Translations under genes and position numbers: made by a program
The notes under the pieces: generated by a model
Told to the model about the DNA's origin: nothing
Databases searched by the model: none
The model's input: only the letters and a program-made list of their open reading frames with translations
Origin: Microvelia longipes
Taxonomy: Eukaryota; Arthropoda; Insecta; Hemiptera; Veliidae
DNA: 64,000 nucleotides
NCBI GenBank assembly: GCA_018340805.1
Contig: JACMZG010001863.1
Coordinates: 27,304,342-27,368,341, forward strand
Direction: 5' to 3'
Shown here: in pieces, positions 23,677-35,586 of the stretch
Numbering within the stretch: position 1 is the stretch's first letter
How the letters are laid out: each line of letters opens with the position of its first letter

Positions 23677-25618
23677 AGCTAATATTTTCCATCGTGATCA
23701 AATCATAAGTTAACTAAATGAATAGTATTTTTCAAGTAAGAAGTTTGGTAAAATAAATACTACCATTGTAAAACAGGGGCAATAAATAGGAGCAACAATA
23801 AATCCTATCTTTCAATGGAGTGGGGCTATCCATGGATCTAAGCCCCAACCTAGTTTTTTATAAGTATAAAAAACGTTATTTAAAACATTATTCACGATCA
23901 TTATAATAGGTTAAGACTATAGGTGGGGAGGTAGGTGTATAAAGTTATATCTCTAAGCCAGTTTCCACTTGAGTAGGGATATAAAAACCTTTTAAAAAAA
24001 TTTAGGGTAATTGAAACAGGCAGGAACCAACTAGAGTAGAGTTTTTCAACTTAGCAAGGTTTCCCTAACTATAGTGGAATGAAAGTTGCCTCTGCTACCT
24101 ACCTACCTCGGCCTAAAGATTTTTCCCTTTTTTTACCGTCAGTAAATGAGGAGGCTGCAAAACAATAACGTTTAGTAGGTTACGTTAAGCGTAGAAAAAA
24201 GGTTAGGGTGTCAGGGATAAGGGGCAAGAGAGTAGAAAATTATGGGGAGAAAGGGGGCAACAAAAATCCCTTTTTTCGTCCTATCGGGGCAACAGGCTAA
24301 GGATTTATTAGGCCTCTAATTGTTAATAAAAGCTCCTGAAAAACCTAACCATGTACAAACACACACACTTATACAGATTTCACTATAGTATAAAATACAC
24401 ACTAACCTGAAAAACCCTTTTTTTCTTGAACTATATTCCCCTTTTTTACACCCGATAGTCTCGAAGTAAAATTTATAACTTCAGAAAAAAAGAGTTAAAA
24501 ATCATTGAGCTAGCGTGAAAATTTAGAAAAAAAAGTTTAAGAACAATAAGTAATTTGAGATCAGCGAGAGGAATTTTTTTGTTTTAGTAACTACTCACAT
24601 AAAAAAATAAAGGGGAAAAACTCATCCAACATTATAAAACTTCATAACAGGTAAAAAAAAAAGCTGATAAAACAAGGTCACTTTTTCCTCATTTTTACAA
24701 AACTTTTAGCATTCTGTAAAAAAAAATCCTAATAATGATTCAACCACAAGAGAGATCCATTCCACCAATTATAAATCAACAAAGAACAAATTAAGAGCAG
24801 CTCAGAGTGCTATAAATACACTAGAACCTTGCACAACTTTTGACACATTAAATTAATTAAAAGGTAAAAAAAGATAAGTAATAAATTAATTTGACCTAAA
24901 ACTCGTAACTCTTTCTGCGTGAGGTTTAAAATTATAAGAAACTTTTTGTTAGAATTAATTTCCAAGGGAAAAAGGGCTTTAGTTGGTTATTATGGCGGCC
25001 CTTCTTCAGATATTTAACATTAAATAATTATAATGAAGGAAAAGCTTATTTTTCAGACAAATGAGACAGGGTCTTTATTTTTTATTAATCGGTTTTTATC
25101 AAAAGAGGAAAATGAATTAAAAAAGATATTGTGACATTATTGAACAAAGTAGAGTTAGTAATTTTTAAAGGGATGAAATAATAATGGAAAAGATGAGAAG
25201 ACAATTATGCAAATAACATCGGGCGTCGTTCTCAGGACGTATTAAAGCAGTTATCCCACAAAACTCTGGTGGATTGTAGAAATAGTATAACCTCAAAATT
25301 GCAGGCAATTAATTTACTAACGCTATATACATATCAGCACGTATTACCGCAAATAATGTTTAAAACATTCTTTGATAAAATGATTATCTTTTAAAATAAA
25401 ATTTCAACCAGGTTATAAAGCTAAACACAATAACTGTTCCCTTTTTCAAACAAATTTAAGAGTAAAACTAGTACTTGGTATTAAAAAAAATCATAAACAT
25501 TGTTTGATCTCAACAGCTTACCAGAGATTAACTCTAAAGGAAAGTTACTCAAGCTAGAACCTGAAATTGGCGAGAGTCTCTAATATCTTTTAACAACTGA
25601 TATAAACTAAAGTCTCCC
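23677..25618. other. AT-rich non-coding stretch
   Basis: The 24010-24340 stretch is somewhat GC-richer, with runs of G, but no coding or repeat identity could be assigned. Nothing else is supportable. Confidence 0.4.
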
Positions 25619-25657
25619 AGGCTTTTGTCCTGTTGAAGCTTAACAGGACAAAAGCCT
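25619..25657. repeat. Perfect 16-bp-arm hairpin
   Basis: Arms AGGCTTTTGTCCTGTT (25619-25634) and AACAGGACAAAAGCCT (25642-25657) are exactly complementary around the 7-base loop GAAGCTT. Such a perfect stem is more likely a recent inverted duplication or a small structured element than chance. Confidence 0.85.
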
Positions 25658-25797
25658 AGTCTAGCGTTGGCATAAAACACACTGCATTGGCATAAAAGAC
25701 CTTGATGGCTTAACTTAGAGCCTTAGTAAGTACGCATCGTAAGGGATTGTGGACCGGGTTGCACAGCGAAATTGCACGTTAAGTGTATACTAATCAG

Positions 25798-25911
25798 AAC
25801 AACCATACTCTTATACATTTTTCTGTGCACTGCGTACTGGACCAAGTCACTAAGATCATCGAGGCCTTTTATGCTATTGAAATGAATGAGGCTGATATAT
25901 CTCGTCGTAAA
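25798..25911 (+). other. Candidate internal exon, 38 codons
   Basis: The block lies between a CAG (25795-25797) usable as an acceptor and AAA|GTAAGA, a good donor at 25911/25912. It is exactly 114 bp and open in phase 0. It is visibly GC-richer than its flanks and its translation looks like protein (HCVLDQVTKIIEAFYAIEMN, then EADISRRK). There is no recognised family. The acceptor lacks a pyrimidine tract, and the frame stays open past the donor to 26034. It may be a decayed transposon coding fragment rather than a host exon. Confidence 0.2.
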
Positions 25912-27897
25912 GTAAGAACCCGATTCTTTTTACACTACTCTTGGAATTTAGACACTAGTGTTTTGGTGTATAATATTTTCATATCTTACTTACGGAATAA
26001 CCAATACCTTTTAAGAGAAAAATCATATTTTTGATTAATTCTTTATAGGTACTGCAATGTCTATTTGAAATTTATATGTAAAACAAAGAAAAGGTGACTT
26101 TTTTAAAAAAGTAATAAAAAATTAAAATGGTTACATCCAACAGCAATGTTGACAAAATTCTGTTAGGCAGTAGACGGCTGGAGCAAAATCCCAAAACGGT
26201 AAATTTACTTCAGTTAGCAAGAAAAAATGTTAAAGGGAAATAAAATCCATTACATATTAATATTTAAAAGGAGGGTAACTTGAGAGGAAAGAGTATCCAA
26301 AGAAAATTTACCACCTAGGAAAGTGTAAGTATAAAACAAGGGCTAAGTAATATTTCATTGAGTTGTCATGTTCTTTATAAAACATAGATAATATTCAAAA
26401 CAAAACTTTTAGGCTGTTCTCTTGCTTCAGGATTTTGCATTTTTTTACTTTTTAATGATGCTTTCCTACTCTTCCTATTTTACATACATAAATTATTGTT
26501 GTTTCAGAACTATGGAAGAAATCCGTCACAGAAAAATACTTGATGCACATCTGCCTATAACTTTTAACTAAATAATACACCAAATAAAATCAAAATATAC
26601 ATCAAGTTTATTATTAAGAATAATAAAGTAATATAGCCGAAAACATATCAATTAAAAAACTGCGTTATTATGTAATTATGTTTTGACGGATAAGGTCAAG
26701 TGATTTACGTACTCTCACTATTGAAACACCAATCTTACTTTAATGGACGTCATGACCAAAAACATCATTATCTTTATTCAATTATTTAAAATAAATAGTT
26801 AAAAACTTTTTTAACCATAATAGATAAAAAAACAAACAAAACACTTACAGCTAAATCAAAATAACACTGCAAATTTCAGTGTTGATATCTAAGTTAAGTT
26901 AAATGAGTAATCAACATTGATTATGCTTATTTTAAATGTGATTTACAATTTAAAACAAGAGGTGAATCTAGTTTCTAGTTAAGAAGCAACGTAAAGTTGT
27001 TTGCAAATCATTTAGAATCAATTGAGGGGCGAATTACACATAACAACAATAATCCTGCGCCAGGAATTATATTTAACCACCACTGTATTTATCAAATACT
27101 GAGGGCATTATTTCAAGAAAACTTAATACAATAGCAGTTACAGTTAATATGTATTTATGAAATTTAACCTTTTATCTACAACAAGCAAAACTAGTAACTA
27201 AATTTACAAAACACTATAAGAACAGAAGAAAATGATTATAATTTCTGCAGTGAAAATTAGATTATTTCAGTGTGTATAATAAAGGTAAAAGATAAAATAA
27301 AAGGGTTCAGAGAAAATGGTAAGCGGTATGTATCGGACTCCCCGTCAGGAGTGTTTGGCACTTGACGGCTATGTTAAAGAGTAAACCTTATAAATATGCA
27401 ATAGCTTCGTCAAGGTGAATTAAGGTAAAAAGGAGAAGTGGAATATTAACGCTTTCTGTTTCTTAGTTACGTTGAAACTACTGATCTTCAAACAAGGCTT
27501 CAAGTGGCTGGTTAGAGAAGTATCATAAGTACTATTAGAAGGTTTCAAACTAGATATTTTCTCTTGATCTTTTGAAGTTTGAAAACAAGGCAAACTATAA
27601 CGAGCTATGTAAAGTAGAAAGTTTACTTTATTATTAATATTTATCTACAAACTGAATTTAGTATTATTTTGTAGCTTGTTAACCCTTTATTAAATTGAAA
27701 AGAGTAACAATAACAAAGTTAAGTATTATGAACTATTCCCTGACATTTTGCAAGACAAACTATAATAAAATACTTCAGATAAAATACAATTATTTAAAAT
27801 CAATATTATAAAGAACTCAGTAATTCACACAACACGATTACTCCAATATAACTGCAGTAGATGAAAACTCAACCAAATGTGTGTACATAGAAATTCT
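25912..27897. other. AT-rich non-coding stretch
   Basis: A bulged hairpin lies at 27342-27368, with CCGTCA paired to TGACGG and an inner AGTG paired to CACT, in a small GC-richer patch. Nothing else is supportable. Confidence 0.4.
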
Positions 27898-28082
27898 AGT
27901 ACTAGTAATGCAAAAAACTTTATAGGGACCACTATTTTAAATTATTAAAGCTATTGAGGAGTAATAGGTCTAAAATAATAAATAAAACTAATTTTAGTTA
28001 AAATTTTACCTATTAGCAAAATTAGTTTTTTTTATTATTTTAGACTTATTCCTCCTCAAAAGCTTTAATAAGTACTAGTAAT
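27898..28082. mobile_element. 128-bp hairpin element between 12-bp direct repeats
   Basis: Bases 27943-27995 and 28018-28070 are inverted copies of about 53 bp with about five differences, separated by a 22-base loop. The region is bracketed by AGTACTAGTAAT at 27898-27909 and 28071-28082. The right-hand direct repeat abuts the hairpin, but the left one is 33 bp away. The whole unit between the direct repeats could therefore be one insertion of 161 bp with a 12-bp duplication, or the repeats may be incidental. No coding content is present. Confidence 0.65.
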
Positions 28083-28800
28083 CCTATACCTAAGAAATAA
28101 TTCAAAAGACACACTAGACAAAAAGAGGAATCACTCGTAATTTAAGTCCTGCAAATTTGAAATACAAGCATTGATTAATCTAAATACGACACAGTATGTT
28201 ACATTCAATTAAATATTTTAATACTCTAATTAAAACCGGTCCCCTACGTTATTCTGAGATAAAGTAAAAATAACTATAGGTTTACCAAACCAAAACCTAC
28301 AATCCTCATTAATGCACGATACAAATTCAATATTGAATTTGAGCTTAAAATTAAATTTAAACCCGTCCTGCATACCTAATACATAAGCGTGTATTTATTT
28401 GTAGAAGGATTAGTGGTTGAAATGATGTTTGTTTTTGTTTCCAATTTGAAATTGAGTTTTCTGTTGAGAAATAGCTCCCTTTAATTATTAATGCTACCAA
28501 GTGCAAACAAAATGTAAAATTATTTTTATATATTTACTTTAATATAAAGTGATTATAAAAATATTTATTTTTTAAGTGGCTGTCAAGACTCGCTTCGCTC
28601 GTCAATAAAAAATTTGCGTATAATAATAAAGTACAATAAAAAGCACGAAAATAATAATAATATAACATTAAAAAAGAAAATCAAAGCATTTAACCCCTGC
28701 GTCAAAGCCGCGTGAACTTAATATAACATTAATTAAATTACGCCAACGTCTGGAGATAAAATCTTGTGTGTACATTGGGAGTAAAATGCTAATCTCTCTC
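28083..28800. other. AT-rich spacer with a short CpG-rich motif
   Basis: GACTCGCTTCGCTCGTCAAT at 28587-28606 is followed by AAAATTTGCGTA. A diverged relative (ATCGTTCGTCAATGAACAAA then TTGCGTAG) lies at 33322-33350, suggesting a shared, very degraded repeat. No gene is seen. Confidence 0.45.
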
Positions 28801-28809
28801 TAGCAATTT

Positions 28810-28942
28810 CCTCTCTCGGCTTCGCCTCGGGGGTTAATAGAAATAACTTCCTCGGCTATGCCTCGGGAACAAATAAATCCCTCGGCTTCGACACAAGGAT
28901 TAAATGCGGTTCCCATGGCTTTTGCTTTAGGAACCAATTAAC
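28810..28942. repeat. Array of four GC-rich quasi-palindromic units
   Basis: Four units of about 18-20 bp, spaced about 30-34 bp apart, begin near 28814, 28849, 28879 and 28912. The first two are CTCGGCTTCGCCTCGGG and CTCGGCTATGCCTCGGG, and the last two are diverged. Each can fold on a short stem with a TTC- or TTCG-type loop, and AT-rich linkers separate them. The sharp composition contrast with the flanks argues for an inserted element rather than drift. Confidence 0.7.
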
Positions 28943-30015
28943 TGATCAGGGGAATTAGTATTCTTTACTACTTTGGTAGTAAAGACTCACTTAAACACAA
29001 GACTATTTAAACTACCTTTGAATTATTTTAGTTACGCGTAAAGTTCCATAATAATGTATTATGTGATACATCAGAATCAACATTTTATTTTATAATTTGT
29101 TTTATTCATTCTTTAACCAAAAATAATATTTCTTTCATTCCTATTATTCAATTTCAAAAAATGGAAACAAACACGTTGAAAACATTTATTAAAATTCTAT
29201 CCTTCTTCTAGGGTTACAAAAATATTTGTTTTTGTCGTTTAACATTATGAGTCCTTTTTTTTAGACTTTGCATTTATTTATTGGCTTTTTCAGCGGGAGT
29301 GGGTACGTACAGAGTTGACTTTAACCCTTAAGAAAATTCAAAATGAGGAAAGCTTCTTTCGGGTATTAAATTTGGTTTTTGGAGGGGCTTTCTACCTCCT
29401 CCAAGTTTCTTTCTAACCCCATCCTCCTTATTATTCCTTCCAAAAACCACTTTTTTCATAAGAAACCCGAGCAATATGATAATAACATTTTTAAGAATAC
29501 GAGAGAAATTCAAAGTTTGCTCCCACAGATTTTATTCTACTATTTTGGCTTTCGATTAAATACAAAAAAAACTTTTTTTTTTTCTATTGAATAAAATATT
29601 ATAATAGAAAAACAATATTACAAATTTAAAGAAGGAGAAAAATTAAATAAGCAATTTATATAAGAATATTCTAGAATATATAAATATATTTTTAAATAAG
29701 TCATTCTTAAAGGTTTATATTAAAAACCAAAAAATTAAATAAGATTTATATTTGATGAATTATTTAAATTAAATCATTTAATATTTCAAATCTTAAACTC
29801 AAAATAATGAATACCTCAAAATAATCTAATTTCAAACAGTTTTTTTTTCAGACGTTAAAACGTGGCATTTAGTGGCAGCAGAGGACTGGCAATGAAATGG
29901 CCGCAACATATCTTCCTTGTTGTAAAACCAGCGTTTGTCAATCTTTTTGATCTAGATCAGCGTTTAAATAGTAACTGAAGCGCGACACAATTTCTATATT
30001 TTATATAATAAGTAT
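28943..30015. other. AT-rich non-coding stretch
   Basis: No gene or strong repeat is seen. Frames on opposite strands around 29328-29594 overlap each other and are low in information. Confidence 0.4.
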
Positions 30016-30497
30016 ATCCCAACAAAAACACTCCGTGAAAAAATCCAGCCAAGTCTTGCGTAAAAAGATATGATATCATAGTTTACGCCAAGTCTATTCA
30101 TATGCTCTTTTCATAAATCTTAAGAGATATAGATGATTATTTAATATCCGCAACATATGTGCTCAAAATTTCTGACTAGACAAGAACGCAGAGGTAAAAT
30201 TATTTAATCATGAATTTCTTCCTCAAATAATATTGAAGGTTTTTTTAAAAACTAGGTATTACCTATTTATTTATTCTATTTTTAATGTCGATATTTAGCG
30301 CTCTTGCCAAGTCAGAAATTTCTTTACTGTTAAATTTTGTAAGGCTTTTGAGCGCATATGTTGCGGATATTAAATAATCATCTATATCTCTTAAGATTTA
30401 TGAAAACAGCATATGAATAGACTTGGCGTAAACTATGAATCATATCTTTTTACGCAAGACTTGGCTGGATTTTTTCACGGAGTGTTTTTGTTGGGAT
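30016..30497. mobile_element. 482-bp foldback element with ~150-bp inverted arms
   Basis: The element runs from ATCCCAACAAAAACACTCCG to its inverted counterpart ending TTGTTGGGAT. Left arm about 30016-30165 and right arm about 30347-30497 are nearly identical inverted copies. They share TCCAGCCAAGTCTTGCG, GTTTACGCCAAGTCTATTCA and the complement of CATATGTTGCGGATATTAAA. The central ~180 bp is AT-rich without a frame. A 15-mer in the arms (GCAAGACTTGGCTGG, 30454-30468) also occurs at 31632-31646 in the next repeat, linking the two. No transposase is present, so it is non-autonomous. Confidence 0.85.
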
Positions 30498-31370
30498 CTT
30501 ACTTCTTTTTGTAAGTAATTTCGATTAACTTTGCTGCTGTGATTTTGTGGATTTTGGAAGAGCCTATTTTCTGTCTTTTTTGGTCCATCTTAATGTCACA
30601 TGTAGATAATAAATCTAGACGGCATTTAAATTTCTGTTACTACCGTGTGTTGATTCTTGCACTACCTTAAATATTTTTTTCACAAATATTAATTTACGAC
30701 ACTCTAACCCACGCCTTTTAAATAAAAAAAAACCCTTGACTTGACATGTCGACTAATCTTTTTCTTATATTGAACGATTTAGAAACTTATTTAGCTGTTC
30801 ATAATCGTGTAATTTCCTCTTTGCATATAGTTTCTTATAATATTATACTTTGCATTGGTATAACTTTTAAACATGATAAATAGTATTTTTTTAAATATTA
30901 GATGACATATATATATAAAATTTAACAAATTTCAAGTGCCTGAAGTCAGAAGCAGGTAGTACCCCAGGGTTCGAAGGGTCGAACCCTTCGTACAAAGCAA
31001 CATGTAAAATAACTCATGTTGCATCTGAAATAGTTATAACAATGGATGCTTAATATTGAAACCAACAATATGGTCTAAGATTTAAATTAATTAAATTTCT
31101 TAACATACTTGATAAAGGTTTAAGAAAAATATATCACTTATATAATACAGTCATTATATTATTGTAACATATATATTTCCATGTTACAAATAATAAATCA
31201 TAAGTTGTTGATAAAGTCGTTATAAACCACTAATTTTTCATATCAGAGGCAATATTCAGGTGATCAAATTGAAATATTGCAAATTTTACAATTTTCCCTT
31301 GCTTTACCAAACAAACCCTACCCTCATTTCAAATTTCAAGTTTCTGCGATTATTAGAAGTGCCTTAGAAT
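30498..31370. other. AT-rich spacer with interlocked palindromes
   Basis: At 30967-30990 two palindromes overlap: GGGTTCGA/TCGAACCC around AGGG, and CGAAGGGT/ACCCTTCG around CGA. The string also fits a B-box-like GGTTCGA core. No gene is seen. Confidence 0.5.
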
Positions 31371-31700
31371 TATGATGAGTGAGTGAGTCAGTCAGTCAGT
31401 CAGCGTCGGATTTTGCCATTTTCAAAGCGAAATTTCTCGTGTTCTATAAAAGATAAAGAATTGTAATTTCAAAAGTAATATTGTTCCGATATGATCTTCG
31501 CGTAAGCCAAATTATAAGATTCTAGGATAACCAGGTCAAAAGATATAAGGGGGTAGAAAATGCTCCGAATTGCTTCGGGAAAAGGGTGTTCGTCAGTGCC
31601 AGCCTTGGATATGAAACTTGTACCTTATAAAGCAAGACTTGGCTGGGGCACTGCCGTGCCCCCAGATAAAGAAGTTTTGCGGGCTTAGTTTTTTGTTCAA
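31371..31700. mobile_element. Degraded non-autonomous element with (GTCA)n tract and GC-rich terminal hairpin
   Basis: A GAGTGAGTCAGTCAGTCAGT tract (31377-31403) opens a ~280-bp segment of mixed composition. The segment ends with a perfect GC hairpin GGGGCAC/GTGCCCC around TGCC (31645-31662). Fifteen bases just before the hairpin (31632-31646) are shared with both arms of the foldback at 30.0-30.5 kb. GC-rich 3' hairpins occur in Helitron-like elements, but I see no CTRR end after it, so that class is not established. Confidence 0.5.
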
Positions 31701-34700
31701 TTTTGAATAATAGCCAAATTAATTAACAAAAAAGAAAACTGCAGAGTACTGTACCACTAGAATAGTAAATTAAAATTTCTCAATAACATTTAATATAATA
31801 GAGTATTTGCATTTTTCAAAAAAAAATTTTTTTGCTTATAAAATGATTAATTGTGTTTAAAAAATATACTAGGCTGTAAAAAAATATTCAATTAAAATGT
31901 CGAAATAAGCATTTAAAGAAGAGGAGAGGGGAAATGGGTGAAAGAGTGGGGGTGAAAACGGAACGTTTTAAAGGTTGGGTCGTTCATCGTACAGATTGGA
32001 GTTTTAGTTAGAAATATCGTAAGGTCAACAGTTGCTTGCAGTTCAATAGAATGTAAAGAAGACTGAAACAAAACACTTCCGTGTTATAGGTAATACAATG
32101 CTAAAGGAACGTGATGACTACAGCTGTCAGTATCATCTTGTTGACAGTATAGAATATAGTCTTATGAGTGTTGCTCTAGTGAATATTGTACTACACGGCA
32201 GTATTCTTACGTCTGACGTCACACAAGCACTCGAGGCCGTTTTCCCGCCAAAAGAATATGATTAAATATATTTTTAGTTTTTTTTGCTGTATCATCAAAA
32301 GTATATGTTTTATCATTCTAATATTTTACAGGGTGTTCTTTTATATGACGTACTTAAAGATAATGCAATAAAAAAATTTTGCAAGCACTCTATTCCCAAA
32401 AGTTGCTTATTTTGTTGAAGCACGTGACAAACTATTAATAGGCGAGCACTGCGAGCCAGACATTTTTTTAGTATTAGCTTTTTTCACCTATTTTTGAGGC
32501 TTTTTCTTGAAGTTGGGTCCTAGGACAGCCTGTCGTCAGTAAAATTAAATTCGTCCGTTTAAAACATATTATTTAAAAATAAAATGTATTTCCACCAATC
32601 ATTGTCTCGCGACCCGATTTTGGGGTCGCTATATTTCAGTATAAAAGTTAAAGAGACTAAGCAGAAGCTGTCAAATCTGTTCAATTAAAAATTACTTCAA
32701 ACAAAATTTAAAAGTTTTAAAGAATATGTACTAAGCTTTATTTCAAAATTAATTGCTATTGTTTTAACAGTTTTTCTAATTATTTGACTATTGTATTTTA
32801 TTTATCCAAACTATAAAGTAAAAATCGCTTGTACTTTCACAAAAAATGGGAACAATTTCTTATCATATGCATAAAAAATAAAAAAACAAACACAAATATT
32901 GTTAAAACTACAAATAAATAAAAAAAATTGATAAAAAGAAAGTATACAAGGAAAAATAGAGAAACCTGAAACGGCACAATGGAGTGGCAAATGAAGCCTT
33001 TCCTATTTTTACCTTTATGTATCTATACAATATCTTGTCATTTTTTAGAGTGCATTTTGGGGTCTTCTTCGTACATTGTCGCTTATATTCTTTTTCATCC
33101 ACGTTTTGTCCCAACGTTTCCTTCTATATCAGATCAATTTTATTTATATGATTGAGCACAATACAAATCTAAGTGTGCAATATTAAAAGAATTGAATACA
33201 AAAATATTTTTTTTAGTAACAAGTAGTGCGTTTTATCCATCCAATATAAATACTTACGTTACAGTTAAAAAAATATAGAGATACAGCGAAGAAGTATGAT
33301 AATAAACTAATCATAGACTAGCAATCGTTCGTCAATGAACAAATTGCGTAGGAATTTCACTTCTCTGCTTACTAGCCGTATTAAGTTAAGCTATTTAATC
33401 TAACTTAAATAGCAAACTTAAATTATTTTGTTTTTAAGTTATTTAAATTTACTAATTGTTTACCTTATACTTCTTGGTTATAAAACAATCGAAATACTCA
33501 CCTGAAAAAAAAAATAAAAGATTACTATGTTTTAGCAAGAATGAACTACGATTAAAAAAAACATAAAAATATTTACATACATATTAATTGGAGACTAAAA
33601 TAAGAAGATTTGTTTTTCTTTTAATTTTATATTTCAAAGTGGGTGGTATCTGATCTGCCTAAATATGCCAGCAATATTCCATGTTTTGTTAGAGGCTTTA
33701 TTTTAACGCAACAATAAGGTTTTGATTAAATTTCTAAAAATCTTCTCAAAATACAAATTAAGGAGGCAACACAACTCATGCCATAAAAGGAATATAAATT
33801 TAATGTAAGCATAAATAAAAGAATGCCAAAGTTAAAAATACCTAAGGTACACTCAAATTAAATTTTAGAGTTCAACGTTTACCGTATACCATATCTATAT
33901 AGGGAATAAAAATTCTTACAAAACGTTCCCCGTTTATAACGGGAAAATGTAGTATGAAAATCTACGTTGTGTTTAATTCAGTGACGTAAGATTTTATGCA
34001 AATTTCAAAATGTTAAGAAGTGAATAATCTTTTAATTATCACGTTTCTTATGTAAAAATAATTAACCTTTTGAATTTTGGACATTTTGCATTAACAGGTA
34101 CCGGAAATAGTCAAAAAGAGAGAATAGAAAATTATTCAAATAAAAATTATACATTAAGATATAAAAGAGAATAAGTAAAGGATTAAAGAAATAAAACGGA
34201 AGTAACTGTTAAATAATTCATTCCTTTTTTATGATTTTTATAATTTTTATTTTTAAAGAAAATTGTAAAAGAAATGGTAGCCTTTTCAAGTATATTAATT
34301 ATAATACTTTAAAATATAAAAAACCCCTTTTATACCTTTCTTTATTAAGTGCAATTAAACAAAAAAATAGAAGCGGCTGAATACTAAATAAGGTAAAAAG
34401 AAACGGAATAAAGTATATAAATCCATGAGAAGAAGATAATAATAAAGAAAAGTTTAATAAAGAAATAAAAAAGATGGGAAGTTATTGAACTTCCTCCATC
34501 TACTTGTTTTACTAACAGGTTAGGTCTAAAAAACACTTCTTTTGTTTTAATTTTTTTTTTGGTGAGAACTTTGATGAGAAATAAAGTAAAGATGAGTAGA
34601 AAGATAAGGAGGGAGGGTTTATATTGTGAGATAGTTACTTCCGCTCCCATAACATGACTCTAGAAATACCCTGCACTAATATCACAACTCTGTGACTATT

Positions 34701-35586
34701 CCCATCACACTAATAGATGAACAGAATCTTAACAAACATTTTTTTAATTATAAATAATTATAAAGTAGGAAAAAATAAGGAAATTATTAGTTTGTTTATT
34801 ATAGGATAACTGAACATGAAGGAGTATAAAATCAGGGCTTTATAAGTGCAACTTTTAGTAAGCCAACTTCCGACAATCAAACTTTGTATTTTCTTTTTTT
34901 TACTTACATAGGCATCATACTTTCACAGTAGCCACTTTCAATAACGCACCTATTGGCTAAGTTTGAAACCTATTCCTATTCGAACCCTATTCCTATGAAA
35001 CCTATTCGAAACATTTTCTTCAGATTGTTTCAGTTTAGTATTAAAAGGGTTTATGAACCCCAGTTCATGTACCAAATACTAAATTTAAGAATTTATTGTT
35101 TAAACTCTTAAGCTCTCTATTCAAATCAAACACCGGGTGAGTCAACGTTCACTCTATTACTCCCTTAGGTAAATAAAATTTTAGATATTTGCATAAAAAC
35201 AAGTCCACCACTTAAATTTTTTAATAAATAAAAAGACCAATCAGGCTTTAAATAAAACCAACCAGTTTTAAATACAAAGGATAAAAAAAGAAAAACAATT
35301 TATTTGAAGCTATTTTTCACTTTATGTACCATAAAGGTATTTTCACATTAAGATTTATTTAAACCCAGCTTCGCATTCAGAATAGTTTAATTTAGTTTCA
35401 TATATTAAAACAATTATTTCTAAAGAAAAATTAAAAATAATTATTTTTTCTACTTATATTACATTTTTCTATCTGATGAATAAGAAATCAAGTAAAACTA
35501 TTAATTGATAAAGAATATTAGGCCTAGAGTTAGTTAAAATCAATTTATAGACATAAAATCACTTGACGGTTTAGGGTGAATAAAAA
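31701..35586. other. Long AT-rich non-coding stretch
   Basis: The region contains a perfect GC-rich hairpin GCGACCC/GGGTCGC at 32609-32629. It also has a CRE-like TGACGTCA (32215-32222) followed by an E2F-like TTTTCCCGCC (32240-32249), and a small CCTATTC-rich duplication at 34970-35010. No gene is recognised. Confidence 0.4.

Noticed and set aside
31632..31700. Helitron 3' end (GC hairpin)
   Set aside because: The hairpin is perfect but no CTRR terminus follows within the expected distance, in either orientation.
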